Shown one piece after another: positions 31,877-41,781 of a stretch of 64,000 bases of DNA. Numbering within the stretch: position 1 is the first letter of the stretch; every line of letters begins with the position of its first letter. The notes beneath the pieces are model-generated. The model ran no database searches. It worked only from the letters and a program-made list of their open reading frames with translations, and was not told where the DNA came from. Source of the stretch: Halorientalis salina (GTDB lineage: Archaea; Halobacteriota; Halobacteria; Halobacteriales; Haloarculaceae); assembly GCF_005049285.1 (NCBI RefSeq), contig NZ_SOSC01000008.1, forward strand, positions 1 to 64,000. Direction: 5' to 3'. The position numbers and the translations under genes were made by a program.

Positions 31877-33334
31877 TCAGTCGTCGCCGCGCGCCCGTTC
31901 GAACATTTGTATCGCCTGTTCACGGCGTTCGCCGTGGTCGACGACGGGTTCGGGGTAGTCCGGAGCGGTCTCCCGTCGCTGTGTCGGTGACAGGGTCGGC
32001 CAGTCGTGGATCAGGTCCGGGTCGACCCCACGGAGTTCGGGGACGTACGTCGTGATGTACTCGGCGTCGGGGTCGTACCGCTCGCCCTGGGTCGTCGGGT
32101 TGAAGATGCGGAAGTACGGCTGGGCGTCGGTCCCGGTGGAGGCGGCCCACTGCCAGCCGCCGTTGTCGTTGGCCGTGTCGTGGTCCACGAGTTTCTCGCG
32201 GAACCAGTCGTACCCCTCGCGCCAGTCGACGAGCAGGTCCTTGGTCAGGAAGGAGGCGACGATCATCCGTACCCGGTTGTGCATGTACGCCTCTTCCCGG
32301 AGTTGCCGCATCCCAGCGTCGACGATCGGATACCCCGTTTCCCCGTGTTTCCACGCCCGCAGTGCCTCCTCGTCGTCGCGCCACTCGATGGGCCGGGGGT
32401 AGGACTTGTAGTTCTCCGCGACGACGCCCGGGTTGTAGAACAGCACCTGCGTGTAGAACTCCCGCCAGGCCAGTTGCTCCTGGAACGCCGTGACCGACGC
32501 CCGGCGGGCCTCGGGGTCGCCCATCCCCGGCGCGTCGCTCTCGACGCCGGCGGCCGCGTCCTTGGCCGCTTCCGTTGCGGCGTACACCTCGCGGATCCCG
32601 ATGGTTCCCCACTTGATGTGTGCCGACAGCCTGGAAGTACAGTCGTCGGCGGGGTAGTCCCGGCGCTCGTCGTAGCGGTAGATGTCCTCGGCACAGAACT
32701 CCTGCAACCGTTTTCGAGCGGCGTCCGGACTCGCCTCGGGAACTGCCGCCTCGGGTTCGTCGAACCCCAGGTCCGAGAGCGTCGGAATCGGTTCGTCGTC
32801 GCGAAACGCGTTGAGATCGGCGGCCGTCGGCGGATCGACGGGATCGTCTTTCTCCCGGTCGTGCCACTTCCGGCCGAAGTAGGTGAACACCGAGTAGGGG
32901 TCGCCGTCGTTGGTCGTGATCGAACCGGGCTCGTGGTGGACGGCGTCGTGGACGCTCTTCCGGGCCACGTCGTCGTCGGCCAGGGCGGTCCGAACAGTCG
33001 TATCGCGTTCGCGTGCGAGCCCGGAGTAGTCTTTTCCCCAGGTGACGCCGTCTGCGTCGTACGCCGCGGCCAGGTCCGGCAGGACACCCGTCGGATCGCC
33101 GTGGGCGACGAGCAGATCGCTGTCACGCTCGCGGTACCACTCGCGGAGCGAGCGCAGCGCGGAGAGCATGAATGCGACGCGGGGCGGGCCAGCGTGGTCG
33201 AAGACCGACTGGTCGAAGACGAACACCGGGAGAACACCGCGGTCGTCGTCGTCTCCAGCAGCGGCGTCGACGGCCGCCGTCAGGCCGAGGTTGTCGGCAC
33301 CGCGCAGGTCGCGCCGGTGCCAGTGGATGCGCAT
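31877..33334 (-). CDS. phr: Deoxyribodipyrimidine photolyase (CPD photolyase/cryptochrome family)
   Basis: A 485-residue flavoprotein. The N-terminal alpha/beta antenna domain begins MRIHWHRRDLRGADNLGL. The C-terminal FAD domain contains QLAWREFYTQVLF, YPIVDAGMRQLREEAYMHNRVRM-type sequence and NDNGGWQWAASTGTDAQPYFRIFNP. These are the conserved FAD- and DNA-binding blocks of class I photolyases. It repairs UV-induced pyrimidine dimers with blue light, which matters for organisms of sunlit brines. Confidence 0.94.
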   Translation of the reverse strand: MRIHWHRRDLRGADNLGLTAAVDAAAGDDDDRGVLPVFVFDQSVFDHAGPPRVAFMLSALRSLREWYRERDSDLLVAHGDPTGVLPDLAAAYDADGVTWGKDYSGLARERDTTVRTALADDDVARKSVHDAVHHEPGSITTNDGDPYSVFTYFGRKWHDREKDDPVDPPTAADLNAFRDDEPIPTLSDLGFDEPEAAVPEASPDAARKRLQEFCAEDIYRYDERRDYPADDCTSRLSAHIKWGTIGIREVYAATEAAKDAAAGVESDAPGMGDPEARRASVTAFQEQLAWREFYTQVLFYNPGVVAENYKSYPRPIEWRDDEEALRAWKHGETGYPIVDAGMRQLREEAYMHNRVRMIVASFLTKDLLVDWREGYDWFREKLVDHDTANDNGGWQWAASTGTDAQPYFRIFNPTTQGERYDPDAEYITTYVPELRGVDPDLIHDWPTLSPTQRRETAPDYPEPVVDHGERREQAIQMFERARGDD

Positions 33335-33395
33335 AAAAGCGATTCGGGCGGTAAACGCCTGAAAGCAGTGCCCAACCTGTGGGGTATTCGGGCCG

Positions 33396-33881
33396 CTATT
33401 CGGCGGGGGTGGCAGTCTGCGTTCCGGACTGAGCTTTCGCCTGCTCGAAGGTTTCCTGCGACAACAGCCCGCCGACTTCGTCGTAGGAGAGCGCCCCGAT
33501 CAACGCGGATGCGCTTCCGGAGACGAGGAACACGCCCAACTCGCTGACGGAATCGTCGATGCTGAGTGCCGATTCGTCCTCGACGCTGCCCTCGAAGGAT
33601 TCGACTGCCTCGCCGAGCAGTTCCTGTTGGATCTGCTGGGACTGCTGTCTGGCCTCCTGCTGGCTGATCTCGTCGTTCTGCAGTTGCTGGCGGAGTTCCG
33701 CCTGTCGTTCCTGGAGTTTCTCCTGATCGGCCTGCACCGTCACCGTCACCGTCTCGGACCCGTCGGACCCGGATTCGGTGGTCGTTCCGTCCGACTGGAG
33801 CGCGTTACAGCCAGCGATCGAAAGCGCGGTCCCGGTACCTGCGAGTTGCAGGAACCGACGACGTCCTGTGAGTTCGTCCAT
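33396..33881 (-). CDS. Secreted lipoprotein with a helical body
   Basis: A 161-residue protein starting MDELTGRRRFLQLAGTGTAL. It has a twin-arginine motif and a lipobox with C25 (SIAGC), so it is exported by Tat and lipid-anchored outside the cell. The mature part has a Thr/Ser-rich linker, a glutamine-rich coiled coil (about 55-95, with QEKLQERQAELRQQLQ-type heptads) and a short conserved end. ATG 33,881 is chosen because it places the Tat motif at the start. Function unknown. Confidence 0.75.
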   Translation of the reverse strand: MDELTGRRRFLQLAGTGTALSIAGCNALQSDGTTTESGSDGSETVTVTVQADQEKLQERQAELRQQLQNDEISQQEARQQSQQIQQELLGEAVESFEGSVEDESALSIDDSVSELGVFLVSGSASALIGALSYDEVGGLLSQETFEQAKAQSGTQTATPAE

Positions 33882-34093
33882 TCTCTTCGAACTACGACCA
33901 CTAATCAATAAGCGTTGGTTTTTCTCGAAGGGAATCGATGTCGGGTCTGCTCGATTAGTTCTCCCCCGACGGCTGGGCCTTCCGGTCACTGACTGGGCCG
34001 CTCCTTACAGTGTTAGTGTTATTTTACATCATACCACCATTGGTAGAGTACGGGACAAGTTTTTTGAACGCTTGAACCGTTCGGGGTTGTAGT

Positions 34094-34885
34094 ATGTCAG
34101 ACGAGGCTGTGCTACTCGACGTCGAGGACGAGATCGCGACGATCACGCTGAACAAACCGGACATGCGGAACGCGCTGACCGGCGATATCTCGGGCGGGAT
34201 CGTCGACGCGCTGGAGGAGATCGAGGACACCGACGCTCGCTGTGTGGTAATCGAAGGGGCCGGCGACGCGTTCTCGGCCGGGGGCGACATCAACTCGATG
34301 ATGGAGGGGCTCGCGGGCGAGACCGAACCCCACGAGAAAGTCGAGGTCGTCGAGGACACGGGTCGAGCCCTCCAGCGAGTCTACGAGTTCCCGCTGCCGG
34401 TCGTCGCGAAGATCGACGGCACGGCCTTCGGTGCGGGCGCGAATCTGGCGATCGCGTGTGACACACAGATCGCGAGCGAGCGGTCGAAGATCAGCTTCGG
34501 GTTCCGCCAGGTCGGACTGGCCGTCGACTCGGGAACCTCCTATTTCCTCCCGCGCATCGTCGGGGAGAACAAGGCCAAGGAACTGGTCTTCACGGGTGAA
34601 CTGGTCGACGCGGACGAGGCCCACAGCCTGGGCATCTTCACGCAGGTGTACGACGACGACGAGTTCGAAGCGCAGGCCGAGTCGTACGTCGACCGCATCG
34701 CGACCGGGCCGACGATCGCGCTGCAGACCTCCAAGCGCCTGATCCGGCAGGGACTCCAGAGCGACATCGACCAGGCGATGACCAACGAGGCCGCGGGCCA
34801 GACCGCCGTCTTCGCGACCCACGACCACGAGGAAGGAGCCACTGCCTTCATGGAGCAGCGCGAGGCCGAGTTCGAAGGGCACTGA
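34094..34885 (+). CDS. Enoyl-CoA hydratase/isomerase family protein
   Basis: A 263-residue crotonase-fold protein. The oxyanion-hole segments are EGAGDAFSAGGDI (about 54-66) and GTAFGAGANLAIACD (about 113-127). In the second segment the catalytic glutamate positions (E144/E164-type) are occupied by SGTSYFLPR residues, so the reaction may differ from classical hydration. It probably acts in beta-oxidation or related CoA chemistry. A T-rich promoter-like region (TATTTTACATC) lies about 70 bp upstream. Confidence 0.88.
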   Translation: MSDEAVLLDVEDEIATITLNKPDMRNALTGDISGGIVDALEEIEDTDARCVVIEGAGDAFSAGGDINSMMEGLAGETEPHEKVEVVEDTGRALQRVYEFPLPVVAKIDGTAFGAGANLAIACDTQIASERSKISFGFRQVGLAVDSGTSYFLPRIVGENKAKELVFTGELVDADEAHSLGIFTQVYDDDEFEAQAESYVDRIATGPTIALQTSKRLIRQGLQSDIDQAMTNEAAGQTAVFATHDHEEGATAFMEQREAEFEGH

Positions 34886-35086
34886 TCGGTCACACGAGGT
34901 GTCCGAGGCTCGACTCTTCTCCAAACTGGCGCTGCCAGAATTCCCGTGCCGGAACCTCCCGGTCTATTCCGACATCACATAAAACGAGTGGTTGAATTTT
35001 CAACGAGTTGTACTTAATGAGCCTTAACTATCCGGTCAACGTCATCAAGATTTATTACCCTCGTTTACTATGTGTGACCAGACACC

Positions 35087-36445
35087 ATGGTTAACGATGG
35101 TAAAGATGAGGCAGGCTCGGATTATTCCGGTAGTACTGGTAGGAAAGAATCGAACAATGCTAACGGAGGGTCCGTCGGCCGACGGAGTTTCCTGAAAGCG
35201 ACGGGGGCAGGCGCTGTCGCGACAGGCGTCGCCGGCTGTCTCGGTGGCGGCGGTGACGAGGAGTCGGTCCCGCTTTCGGATCGCGACGAGATCAGGGTCG
35301 GCGTACTGGCTCCGGCTCCGTCCGACAACCCGATCGGCGCCTCGATCGCGAACGGTGCGAAACTGGCCGCCCAGGAGATCAACGACAACGACGGCATCGA
35401 GGGGACCGAGATGAGTGTCATCGTCAAGGACACCAAAGAGCAGCCCCAGACGGGGACTGAGAAGTACGGTGAGCTCATCCGGGACGAGAACGTCGACATG
35501 ACGACCGGCGTGTTCACCAGCGAAGTGCTGCTGGCGATCATGGACGACATGCCCGGCGCGGAGACGGTTCACATGACGACCGGCGCGGCAACGCCCGACG
35601 CCAGTGCCCGGGTCAAGAACAACTACGAGGAGAACAAGTACCACTTCCGTACCGGCCCGATCAACGCCCACCACCTCGGTGAGAACATCGTCGACTTCGT
35701 CGACGCGAAGGCGGACGACCTCGGATGGGAGTCGGTCGCCGTGCTGGTCGAGGACTACACCTGGACCGAACCGGTCTCGAACGTCCTCGACGACACGCTC
35801 TCGGACACCGGCATCAACATCGAGATGAGCCGGCGGTACGCGTCGGGAACCGAGGACTTCAACCCGATCTACAACGACGTCGAGGACTCGGGCGCTGACG
35901 CGGCTGTCATCGCGATGGCCCACACGGGGACGCCCGCGGTCATCCAGTGGGCCCAGCAGCAGCGGCCCTTCGAGTTCGGCGGCATCCACGTGCCGATGCA
36001 GCTCCCGTCGTACTACGGTGCCGTCGAGGGAGCCAGTGCCTACGGCGTGACCCAGAACTCCGCGACGCCGACCGCGGAGGTCACCGATACGACAGTACCG
36101 TTCGCCGAGGCGTACAACGAGAACTACGACAGCTACCCGGTGTACACGGGGTACATCTCGTACGACGCCGTCAACCAGTACGCGAGCGTCGTCGAGAGCA
36201 AAGGCGACATCGGGGCCGACCCCGTCATCGACGGCCTCGAAAACAGCTCCTACACCGGGACCATCGGAACCGTCGAGTACTACGGCAAAGACCACGAGTT
36301 CGCCCACGACGTGAAATACGAACAGGGACTGGTCTGGCCGGTCTTCCAGCAGTGGCAGCCCAACGACGACGGCACCGGTTCACAGGAAGTCATCTTCCCC
36401 GACAATCTCGCTACTGCGGATTACCAGACGCCACCGTGGATCTGA
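35087..36445 (+). CDS. livK: ABC transporter substrate-binding lipoprotein, branched-chain amino acid (LIV) type
   Basis: A 452-residue protein with a Tat motif (GRRSFLK, about 31-37) and lipobox cysteine C51 (VAGCLGGGG), so it sits on the outer face of the membrane. The mature part is a periplasmic-binding type I fold starting EIRVGVLAPAPSDNPIGASI. It is first in a five-gene importer operon with permeases and ATPases at 36,467-40,019. Despite the LIV label, the ligand may be another carboxylate or amide; the adjacent acyl-CoA ligase suggests an organic acid. Confidence 0.9.
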   Translation: MVNDGKDEAGSDYSGSTGRKESNNANGGSVGRRSFLKATGAGAVATGVAGCLGGGGDEESVPLSDRDEIRVGVLAPAPSDNPIGASIANGAKLAAQEINDNDGIEGTEMSVIVKDTKEQPQTGTEKYGELIRDENVDMTTGVFTSEVLLAIMDDMPGAETVHMTTGAATPDASARVKNNYEENKYHFRTGPINAHHLGENIVDFVDAKADDLGWESVAVLVEDYTWTEPVSNVLDDTLSDTGINIEMSRRYASGTEDFNPIYNDVEDSGADAAVIAMAHTGTPAVIQWAQQQRPFEFGGIHVPMQLPSYYGAVEGASAYGVTQNSATPTAEVTDTTVPFAEAYNENYDSYPVYTGYISYDAVNQYASVVESKGDIGADPVIDGLENSSYTGTIGTVEYYGKDHEFAHDVKYEQGLVWPVFQQWQPNDDGTGSQEVIFPDNLATADYQTPPWI

Positions 36446-36466
36446 CAACTCTTCAATTGTTCAACT

Positions 36467-37327
36467 ATGGTAGATATACTGCAGTTCGTCATCCTGTCGA
36501 CAATACGGAGTGGGCTGTACGCCCTCATCGCCATCGGCTTCACCCTCATCTTCGGGGTCGGCGGCGTGTTGAACCTCGCCCACGGGGCGAGTATCATCCT
36601 CGGCGCGTACGCAGCCTACTACGCCTCGGCAGCGGGACTCGGCGTCGCAGGGTCGATGCTTGCGGCACTGGTTGTTCCGGCAGTGTTTGGCAGTCTCCTG
36701 TATCTGTTCGTCATCAGACGCTTCGAACACGAACCGATCATGGTGATGATCCTGACCCTGGTGACTTCGGTGGCCGTCGAGCAGTTAGTCATCGAGTTAG
36801 CGGGGACACAGGCCAAACGCGTCCCACAGTTCCTTTCGGGGAACATGACGATCGGTGGGACCAGCGTTCAGTACAACCTGATCGCCGTCTTCGCGCTTTC
36901 GTGGGCCATTATCATCGGCCTGTTCCTGTTCATCAACTACACCAAACCGGGCAAAGGCATCCTCGCAACGAGTATGTCGGCGAAAGGTGCCTCGCTCGTA
37001 GGGATCAAGAGCGACCGAATCAACCTCGCGACGTGGGCCATCGCCGGCGCGCTCGCCGGTATCGCGGGCATGGCGCTGGGCTCACAGCTCGGTGCAACGT
37101 ACCACATGGGCCGGAACCCGCTGGTGCTGTCCTTCTCGATCGTCGTCATCGGCGGCATCGGCTCCATCCGGGGCAGCGTCGTCGGCGCGTACCTGATCGG
37201 CTTCCTCGAGGTCGGCGTCATCCAGTTCGTCAGCAGCGACCTGACCGGCATCGCGCCGCTCGTCGTGTTGATCCTGGTACTGCTCGTCAAACCCGAAGGC
37301 CTGTTCGGCCGGGAGCTGGCGGAGTGA
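36467..37327 (+). CDS. livH: LIV-type ABC transporter permease (LivH)
   Basis: A 286-residue integral membrane protein with about eight hydrophobic helices, starting MVDILQFVILSTIRSGLYAL and containing the GVGGVLNLAHGASIILGAY block typical of LivH permeases. The coupling-helix region (KGASLVGIKSDRINLATWAIAG) is also clear. It lies 21 bp after the binding-protein gene and 4 bp before livM. Confidence 0.92.
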   Translation: MVDILQFVILSTIRSGLYALIAIGFTLIFGVGGVLNLAHGASIILGAYAAYYASAAGLGVAGSMLAALVVPAVFGSLLYLFVIRRFEHEPIMVMILTLVTSVAVEQLVIELAGTQAKRVPQFLSGNMTIGGTSVQYNLIAVFALSWAIIIGLFLFINYTKPGKGILATSMSAKGASLVGIKSDRINLATWAIAGALAGIAGMALGSQLGATYHMGRNPLVLSFSIVVIGGIGSIRGSVVGAYLIGFLEVGVIQFVSSDLTGIAPLVVLILVLLVKPEGLFGRELAE

Positions 37328-37331
37328 TACC

Positions 37332-38486
37332 ATGAGTGACAACGATTCCACGCAGACGACGGGCGTACTCGGTCGGTTGAACCCGATCACGATGCCCCTG
37401 CGGTACAAACTGGGACTGGTCGGACTGGTACTGCTCGGGGCCCTCCCGATGTTCATCGACTCGACGATGGCGCTGACCTTCGCCGGGGCGTACTTCTTCG
37501 GCGTCTACGCCATGAGTTGGGACGTCGTCTCGGGGTACACCGGCCAGATCAGCTTCGGCCACGGGTTGTTCTTCGGCGTCGGCGGCTACACGTCGGCGTT
37601 GCTCAACCTCGGCCACGGTTTCGATCCGCTCCTGTCGATCCCGGTCGGCGTCGTGATGGCCGCCCTCGCGGGCATCATCATCGGCGTGCCGGCACTTCGA
37701 CTCAAGGGACCGTACCTGTCGCTGGTGACGCTGGTCGCGCCGCTGATACTCGTCCAGATCTTCATCTACCGGAGCGACATCTTCAACGGCGAACAGGGGC
37801 TCTCGGGCGTCGACCCGCTGTTCGGCCTCAACACGTTCGGCGACGAGGCGATGTTCTACTACGTCGCCTTCGGACTGTTCGTCTTCGTGCTCGCAGTGCT
37901 GTGGATCGTCACCCGGACCGACGCCGGCCCGGTGTTCACGGCCATCCGCGAGGACGAGGACGCCGTCGAGGCCGTCGGGCTGAGCCCGGCGAAGTTCAAG
38001 ATCATGGCGTTCGTGCTGTCGGCCGCCATCGGTGGCCTCGCGGGCGCGATGATCGTTCACACGCCCAACGGGAACGCCAGTCCGACGACGCTGCTGTCCA
38101 TCACCGTCAACGTCGAGGTCATCATCGCAGCCATCCTCGGCGGGATGGGGACGATCGTCGGTGCGGCCATCGGCGGCGTCGCGCTCATTCTGCTCCGGGA
38201 CCAGTTGTCGGCCGTCGACCTGGTCGTTCCGCTGTTCGACACGCCGATCTCGGATATGGACTTCCTGGTCTTTACGCTGATCACCTTCGTCCTGCTGTTT
38301 GCCCTCCCCGGCGGCATCATCCGCTGGGCGACGGGTATCGGCGGGTGGCTGACCCAACGGGTGCGCGGCGAGGACCCGGAGATCGCTGCCGACGGCGGCA
38401 CGAAGACGCCGCCCGAACAGGTGTACGAGAACTACACCGAGGAACTGCGCGAGATTCTCGGAGGTGACGACGACGATGAGCACTGA
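37332..38486 (+). CDS. livM: LIV-type ABC transporter permease (LivM)
   Basis: A 384-residue membrane protein with a family-typical YTGQISFGHGLFFGVGGY block and coupling loop (VFTAIREDEDAVEAVGLSPAK). The C-terminal tail of about 45 residues is acidic and cytoplasmic, longer than in bacterial LivM. Its stop overlaps the next ATPase gene by 11 bases. Confidence 0.92.
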   Translation: MSDNDSTQTTGVLGRLNPITMPLRYKLGLVGLVLLGALPMFIDSTMALTFAGAYFFGVYAMSWDVVSGYTGQISFGHGLFFGVGGYTSALLNLGHGFDPLLSIPVGVVMAALAGIIIGVPALRLKGPYLSLVTLVAPLILVQIFIYRSDIFNGEQGLSGVDPLFGLNTFGDEAMFYYVAFGLFVFVLAVLWIVTRTDAGPVFTAIREDEDAVEAVGLSPAKFKIMAFVLSAAIGGLAGAMIVHTPNGNASPTTLLSITVNVEVIIAAILGGMGTIVGAAIGGVALILLRDQLSAVDLVVPLFDTPISDMDFLVFTLITFVLLFALPGGIIRWATGIGGWLTQRVRGEDPEIAADGGTKTPPEQVYENYTEELREILGGDDDDEH

Positions 38487-39279
38487 AACAGACCACGGCG
38501 AGGAGACGGACGCAGTCGCAGCGAACGGGAGCGTCAGTCCGGACGACGGACTGCTGGTCCTGGACGAGATCCGCAAGGAGTTCGGCGGCCTCGTGGCCGT
38601 CGACGACCTCTCCTTTGCGGTCGAGGAACAGGAGATCCTCGGGTTTATCGGGCCGAACGGGGCCGGGAAATCGACGACGTTCAACTGCGTCGTCGGTCGC
38701 TTCCCGCCCACGTCCGGGACGGTCTACTACAAGGGCGAAGACGTGACCGGCACCAACGCCCACACGATGGTACAGAAGGGACTGGCCCGGACCTTCCAGG
38801 AGTTCCGCCCGTTCGAGGACCGGACGGTGCTGAAGAACGTCTCGCTGGCGCTGACGCCAAACCGGATGTTCTCGATGCAGGGGCTTCGCGGGAAGACGAA
38901 GGAGAAAGCAGCAGAGATCTGTAAGCGCGTCGGTCTCGGCGACCGGATGCACATGACGCCCGACGAACTCCCACACGCCGGACTGCTCCGGCTGGAGCTC
39001 GGCCGGGCGCTGGCGACGAAGCCCGACCTCCTGCTGGTCGACGAACCGTTCGCCGGCCTGTCGGGGCCGGAAGTCGAGAGCATCTCCGATCTCCTGCTCG
39101 AACTTCGCGACGAGGGCCTGACCCTCGTCGTCGTCGACCACAACATGCGCGGCCTGCTGTCGCTGATCGACCGGGGCATCGTCATCCAGTTCGGGTCGAT
39201 GATCGCCGAGGGCGACCCCGAGGCGATCAAGAACGACCCCACCGTCCAGGAGGCCTATCTGGGAGGTGACGAGCTGTGA
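38476..39279 (+). CDS. livG: LIV-type ABC transporter ATP-binding protein (LivG)
   Basis: A 267-residue ATPase from ATG 38,476 (MSTETDHG). Walker A is GPNGAGKST (59-67) and Walker B LLLVDEPFAG. The signature motif is altered: where LivG usually has LSYG it reads LPHAGLLRLELGRAL, so its ATPase site may be weaker and complemented by LivF. A 20-residue acidic head precedes the domain. It overlaps livM upstream and the livF gene by 4 bases downstream. Confidence 0.9.
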   Translation: MSTETDHGEETDAVAANGSVSPDDGLLVLDEIRKEFGGLVAVDDLSFAVEEQEILGFIGPNGAGKSTTFNCVVGRFPPTSGTVYYKGEDVTGTNAHTMVQKGLARTFQEFRPFEDRTVLKNVSLALTPNRMFSMQGLRGKTKEKAAEICKRVGLGDRMHMTPDELPHAGLLRLELGRALATKPDLLLVDEPFAGLSGPEVESISDLLLELRDEGLTLVVVDHNMRGLLSLIDRGIVIQFGSMIAEGDPEAIKNDPTVQEAYLGGDEL

Positions 39280-40019
39280 GCTCCGACGCGGAGGCGGTCG
39301 GCGCTACCGGAACGACCGGCGAGACCGTCCTCTCGGTCTCGGATCTGGACGTCTCCTACGGGAAAGTCCAGGCGCTGCGCGGCGTCGATCTGGAGATCAC
39401 CCAGGGCGAGATCGTCTCGGTGATCGGGCCGAACGGGGCCGGCAAGTCCACGCTCGCGAACACCGTCTCGGGGTTCAAGGAGTTCGACGGCTCGGTCGAG
39501 TTCATGGGACGGTCGGTGGCCGACCGGATGCCGGAGGACCTCGTCGAGGAGGGGCTCATCCACTGTACCGAGTCCCGCGACCTCTTCGGGTTCATGAACG
39601 TCGACGACAACCTCGAACTCGGAGCCTACCGGCGCGGGGACGTGGCCGAACGGAAGGCGTTCGTCTACGACCTGTTCCCGCGACTCGAAGAGCGCAAAGG
39701 CCAGCACGCAAACACCATGAGCGGTGGCGAACAGCAGATGCTCGCCATCGGGCGGGCGCTGATGGGCGATCCGGACTTCCTCGTCCTCGACGAGCCGACG
39801 CTCGGCCTGGCTCCGGTCATCCTCGAAGACATCAGCGAGGGGATCGACGCCATCCAGGAGTCCGGCGTGACGATCATGCTCTGTGAGCAAAACGTCACCT
39901 TCGCGCTCAAACACGCCGACCACATCCACTTGCTGGAGAACGGCGAGTTCGTCCGCGAAGGGCCGCCGGAGGAACTCCGCGACGACGACTACATCCGCGA
40001 GTCGTACCTCGGCGGATAA
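39276..40019 (+). CDS. livF: LIV-type ABC transporter ATP-binding protein (LivF)
   Basis: A 247-residue ATPase from GTG 39,276, overlapping the livG stop (GTGA). Walker A is GPNGAGKST (51-59), the signature is intact (MSGGEQQMLAIGRAL) and Walker B is FLVLDEPTLGLAP. It completes the importer started at 35,087. Confidence 0.92.
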   Translation: MSSDAEAVGATGTTGETVLSVSDLDVSYGKVQALRGVDLEITQGEIVSVIGPNGAGKSTLANTVSGFKEFDGSVEFMGRSVADRMPEDLVEEGLIHCTESRDLFGFMNVDDNLELGAYRRGDVAERKAFVYDLFPRLEERKGQHANTMSGGEQQMLAIGRALMGDPDFLVLDEPTLGLAPVILEDISEGIDAIQESGVTIMLCEQNVTFALKHADHIHLLENGEFVREGPPEELRDDDYIRESYLGG

Positions 40020-40113
40020 CCGCAGCCGACGCGTCCGGCCGGCCGTCCGCAACGTTTCAACCGATGTTAATCTCTAGCCTTCGTACGCAAACAATGGTCA
40101 AAATTAGGGCAAC

Positions 40114-40121
40114 TATTTTAA
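40114..40121 (+). promoter_or_regulatory. TATA-like box for the acyl-CoA ligase
   Basis: TATTTTAA is centred about 28 bp before the ATG at 40,146. This supports that start (the earlier in-frame codon at 40,134 would lie too close to the box) and a leaderless mRNA separate from the liv operon. Confidence 0.55.
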
Positions 40122-40145
40122 CTACGCCAGCAGTTGTGGGGAACG

Positions 40146-41705
40146 ATGACGAATCTCGTTCGAGACATCGAGGAGACGGTCGAAGAACAGCCGGACGAAC
40201 CGGCTATTTCCTTCAAAGGTAACGAGGTTTCGTACGGGGCCTTCTGGCACCGAACGGGACAGTTGGCCCGGGCACTGGCCGACGCGGGTATCGAGGCAGA
40301 CGACCGGGTCGGAGTGTATCTCCCGAACCTCCCGCAGTTCGTGACGTCCTACTACGGCGTGCTCCGGGCGGGCGGGGCCGTCGTGCCGATGAACCCGCAG
40401 TACAAAGCCCGGGAGATCAGTCACATGCTGGCCGACAGCGAGGCGGAGGTCGTCATCGCGCTGGCGGACCTGGTTCCGTTCGTCCGGCAGGTGCAAGACG
40501 ACACCGACGTCACGGAGATCGTCGCCGTCGGCGGCGACGCCGAAGGGGCGACGCCGTTCGAGGAGTTCCTGGCCGAGGAACCCATGGAGACTGTCGAGCG
40601 TGCCGACGACGACGTGGCCGCACAGCCCTACACCTCGGGGACGACGGGCACACCGAAAGGCGTCCTCCTGACCCACCACAACCTCGCGTGGACCTCCCGG
40701 GTCGGCGCGGAACTGCTGGACGAACCGTACAATCCCGACGACAAACTGCTCGGGGTCCTGCCGCTGTTCCACATCTACGGCATGACAGTCGTGATGAACG
40801 CCGGACTCTACAACGGGTCGACGTACTATCCGCTCCCCGAGTGGGACGCCCCGACGGCCCTCTCGCTCATCGAGAGCGAGGACCTGACCGTGATGCACGG
40901 CGTGCCGGCGATGTTCAACGACGTGATCAACCAGCCCGACGCCGGCGACTACGACCTCTCCAGCCTGCGCTTCGTCAACTCCGGCGGGAGCGCCTGTCCC
41001 GTCGAGGTCATCAACGCCTTCGAGGACATCTACGGCGTCGAACTCTACGAAGGCTACGGGCTGACCGAGACGAGCCCCATCACCCACGCTAACCGACCGG
41101 GCGCGCGGCGGAAGGGCAGCATCGGCAACCCCATCCCGGGCGTCGAATCCAAGGTCGTCGACGAGAACTTCGAGGAGATCCCCCGCGTCGAGGAAGGCCC
41201 CATCGACGAGGACGACATCGACTTCGACGAGATCGTCGGCGAGATCGTCGTCTCCGGACCGAACGTCATGCGGGGCTACCACGGCCGCCCCGAGGCCAAC
41301 GAGGAAGCGTTCACCGAAGTCGACGGTAAGACGTGGTTCCACACGGAAGACCTGGGCTACTGGGACGAGGACGGCTACTTCTACGTCGTCGACCGTGAGA
41401 AACACATGATCGTCACCGGCGGCTACAACGTCTACCCCCGCGAGGTCGAGGAGTTGCTCTTCGAGCACGACGACGTGGCCGACGCCGCCGTCGTGGGCAT
41501 TCCGGACGAGCGCCGCGGCGAGACGGTCAAGGCGTTCGTCGTCCCCAAACCCGACAGCGACGTCACCCCCGAGGAGATCAAGGAGTACTGCCTGACCAAC
41601 CTCGCGGAGTACAAACACCCTCGCGAGGTCGAGTTCGTCGAGGAACTGCCCCGGACGACGACGGGCAAGGTCCAGAAGTTCGAGTTGCGCGAGGACGAGG
41701 AGTAA
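40146..41705 (+). CDS. Long-chain fatty acid / carboxylate-CoA ligase (AMP-binding)
   Basis: A 519-residue adenylate-forming enzyme. The AMP-binding P-loop is YTSGTTGTPKG (162-172), the A5 motif YGLTETSP, the A8 hinge GYYNVYPREVEE-type (GGYNVYPREVEE) and the catalytic lysine lies in TTTGKVQKF near the end. It activates a carboxylic acid to its CoA thioester. Placed directly after the LIV importer, it may activate the imported acid. Chain-length preference cannot be read from the sequence. Confidence 0.92.
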   Translation: MTNLVRDIEETVEEQPDEPAISFKGNEVSYGAFWHRTGQLARALADAGIEADDRVGVYLPNLPQFVTSYYGVLRAGGAVVPMNPQYKAREISHMLADSEAEVVIALADLVPFVRQVQDDTDVTEIVAVGGDAEGATPFEEFLAEEPMETVERADDDVAAQPYTSGTTGTPKGVLLTHHNLAWTSRVGAELLDEPYNPDDKLLGVLPLFHIYGMTVVMNAGLYNGSTYYPLPEWDAPTALSLIESEDLTVMHGVPAMFNDVINQPDAGDYDLSSLRFVNSGGSACPVEVINAFEDIYGVELYEGYGLTETSPITHANRPGARRKGSIGNPIPGVESKVVDENFEEIPRVEEGPIDEDDIDFDEIVGEIVVSGPNVMRGYHGRPEANEEAFTEVDGKTWFHTEDLGYWDEDGYFYVVDREKHMIVTGGYNVYPREVEELLFEHDDVADAAVVGIPDERRGETVKAFVVPKPDSDVTPEEIKEYCLTNLAEYKHPREVEFVEELPRTTTGKVQKFELREDEE

Positions 41706-41781
41706 GCCGGCGGGAATCGAGTTGTCTCGATAGGGGCCGAACTCCCCACGGATATTTACTATCGGGTGTCGATGTTCGAGT

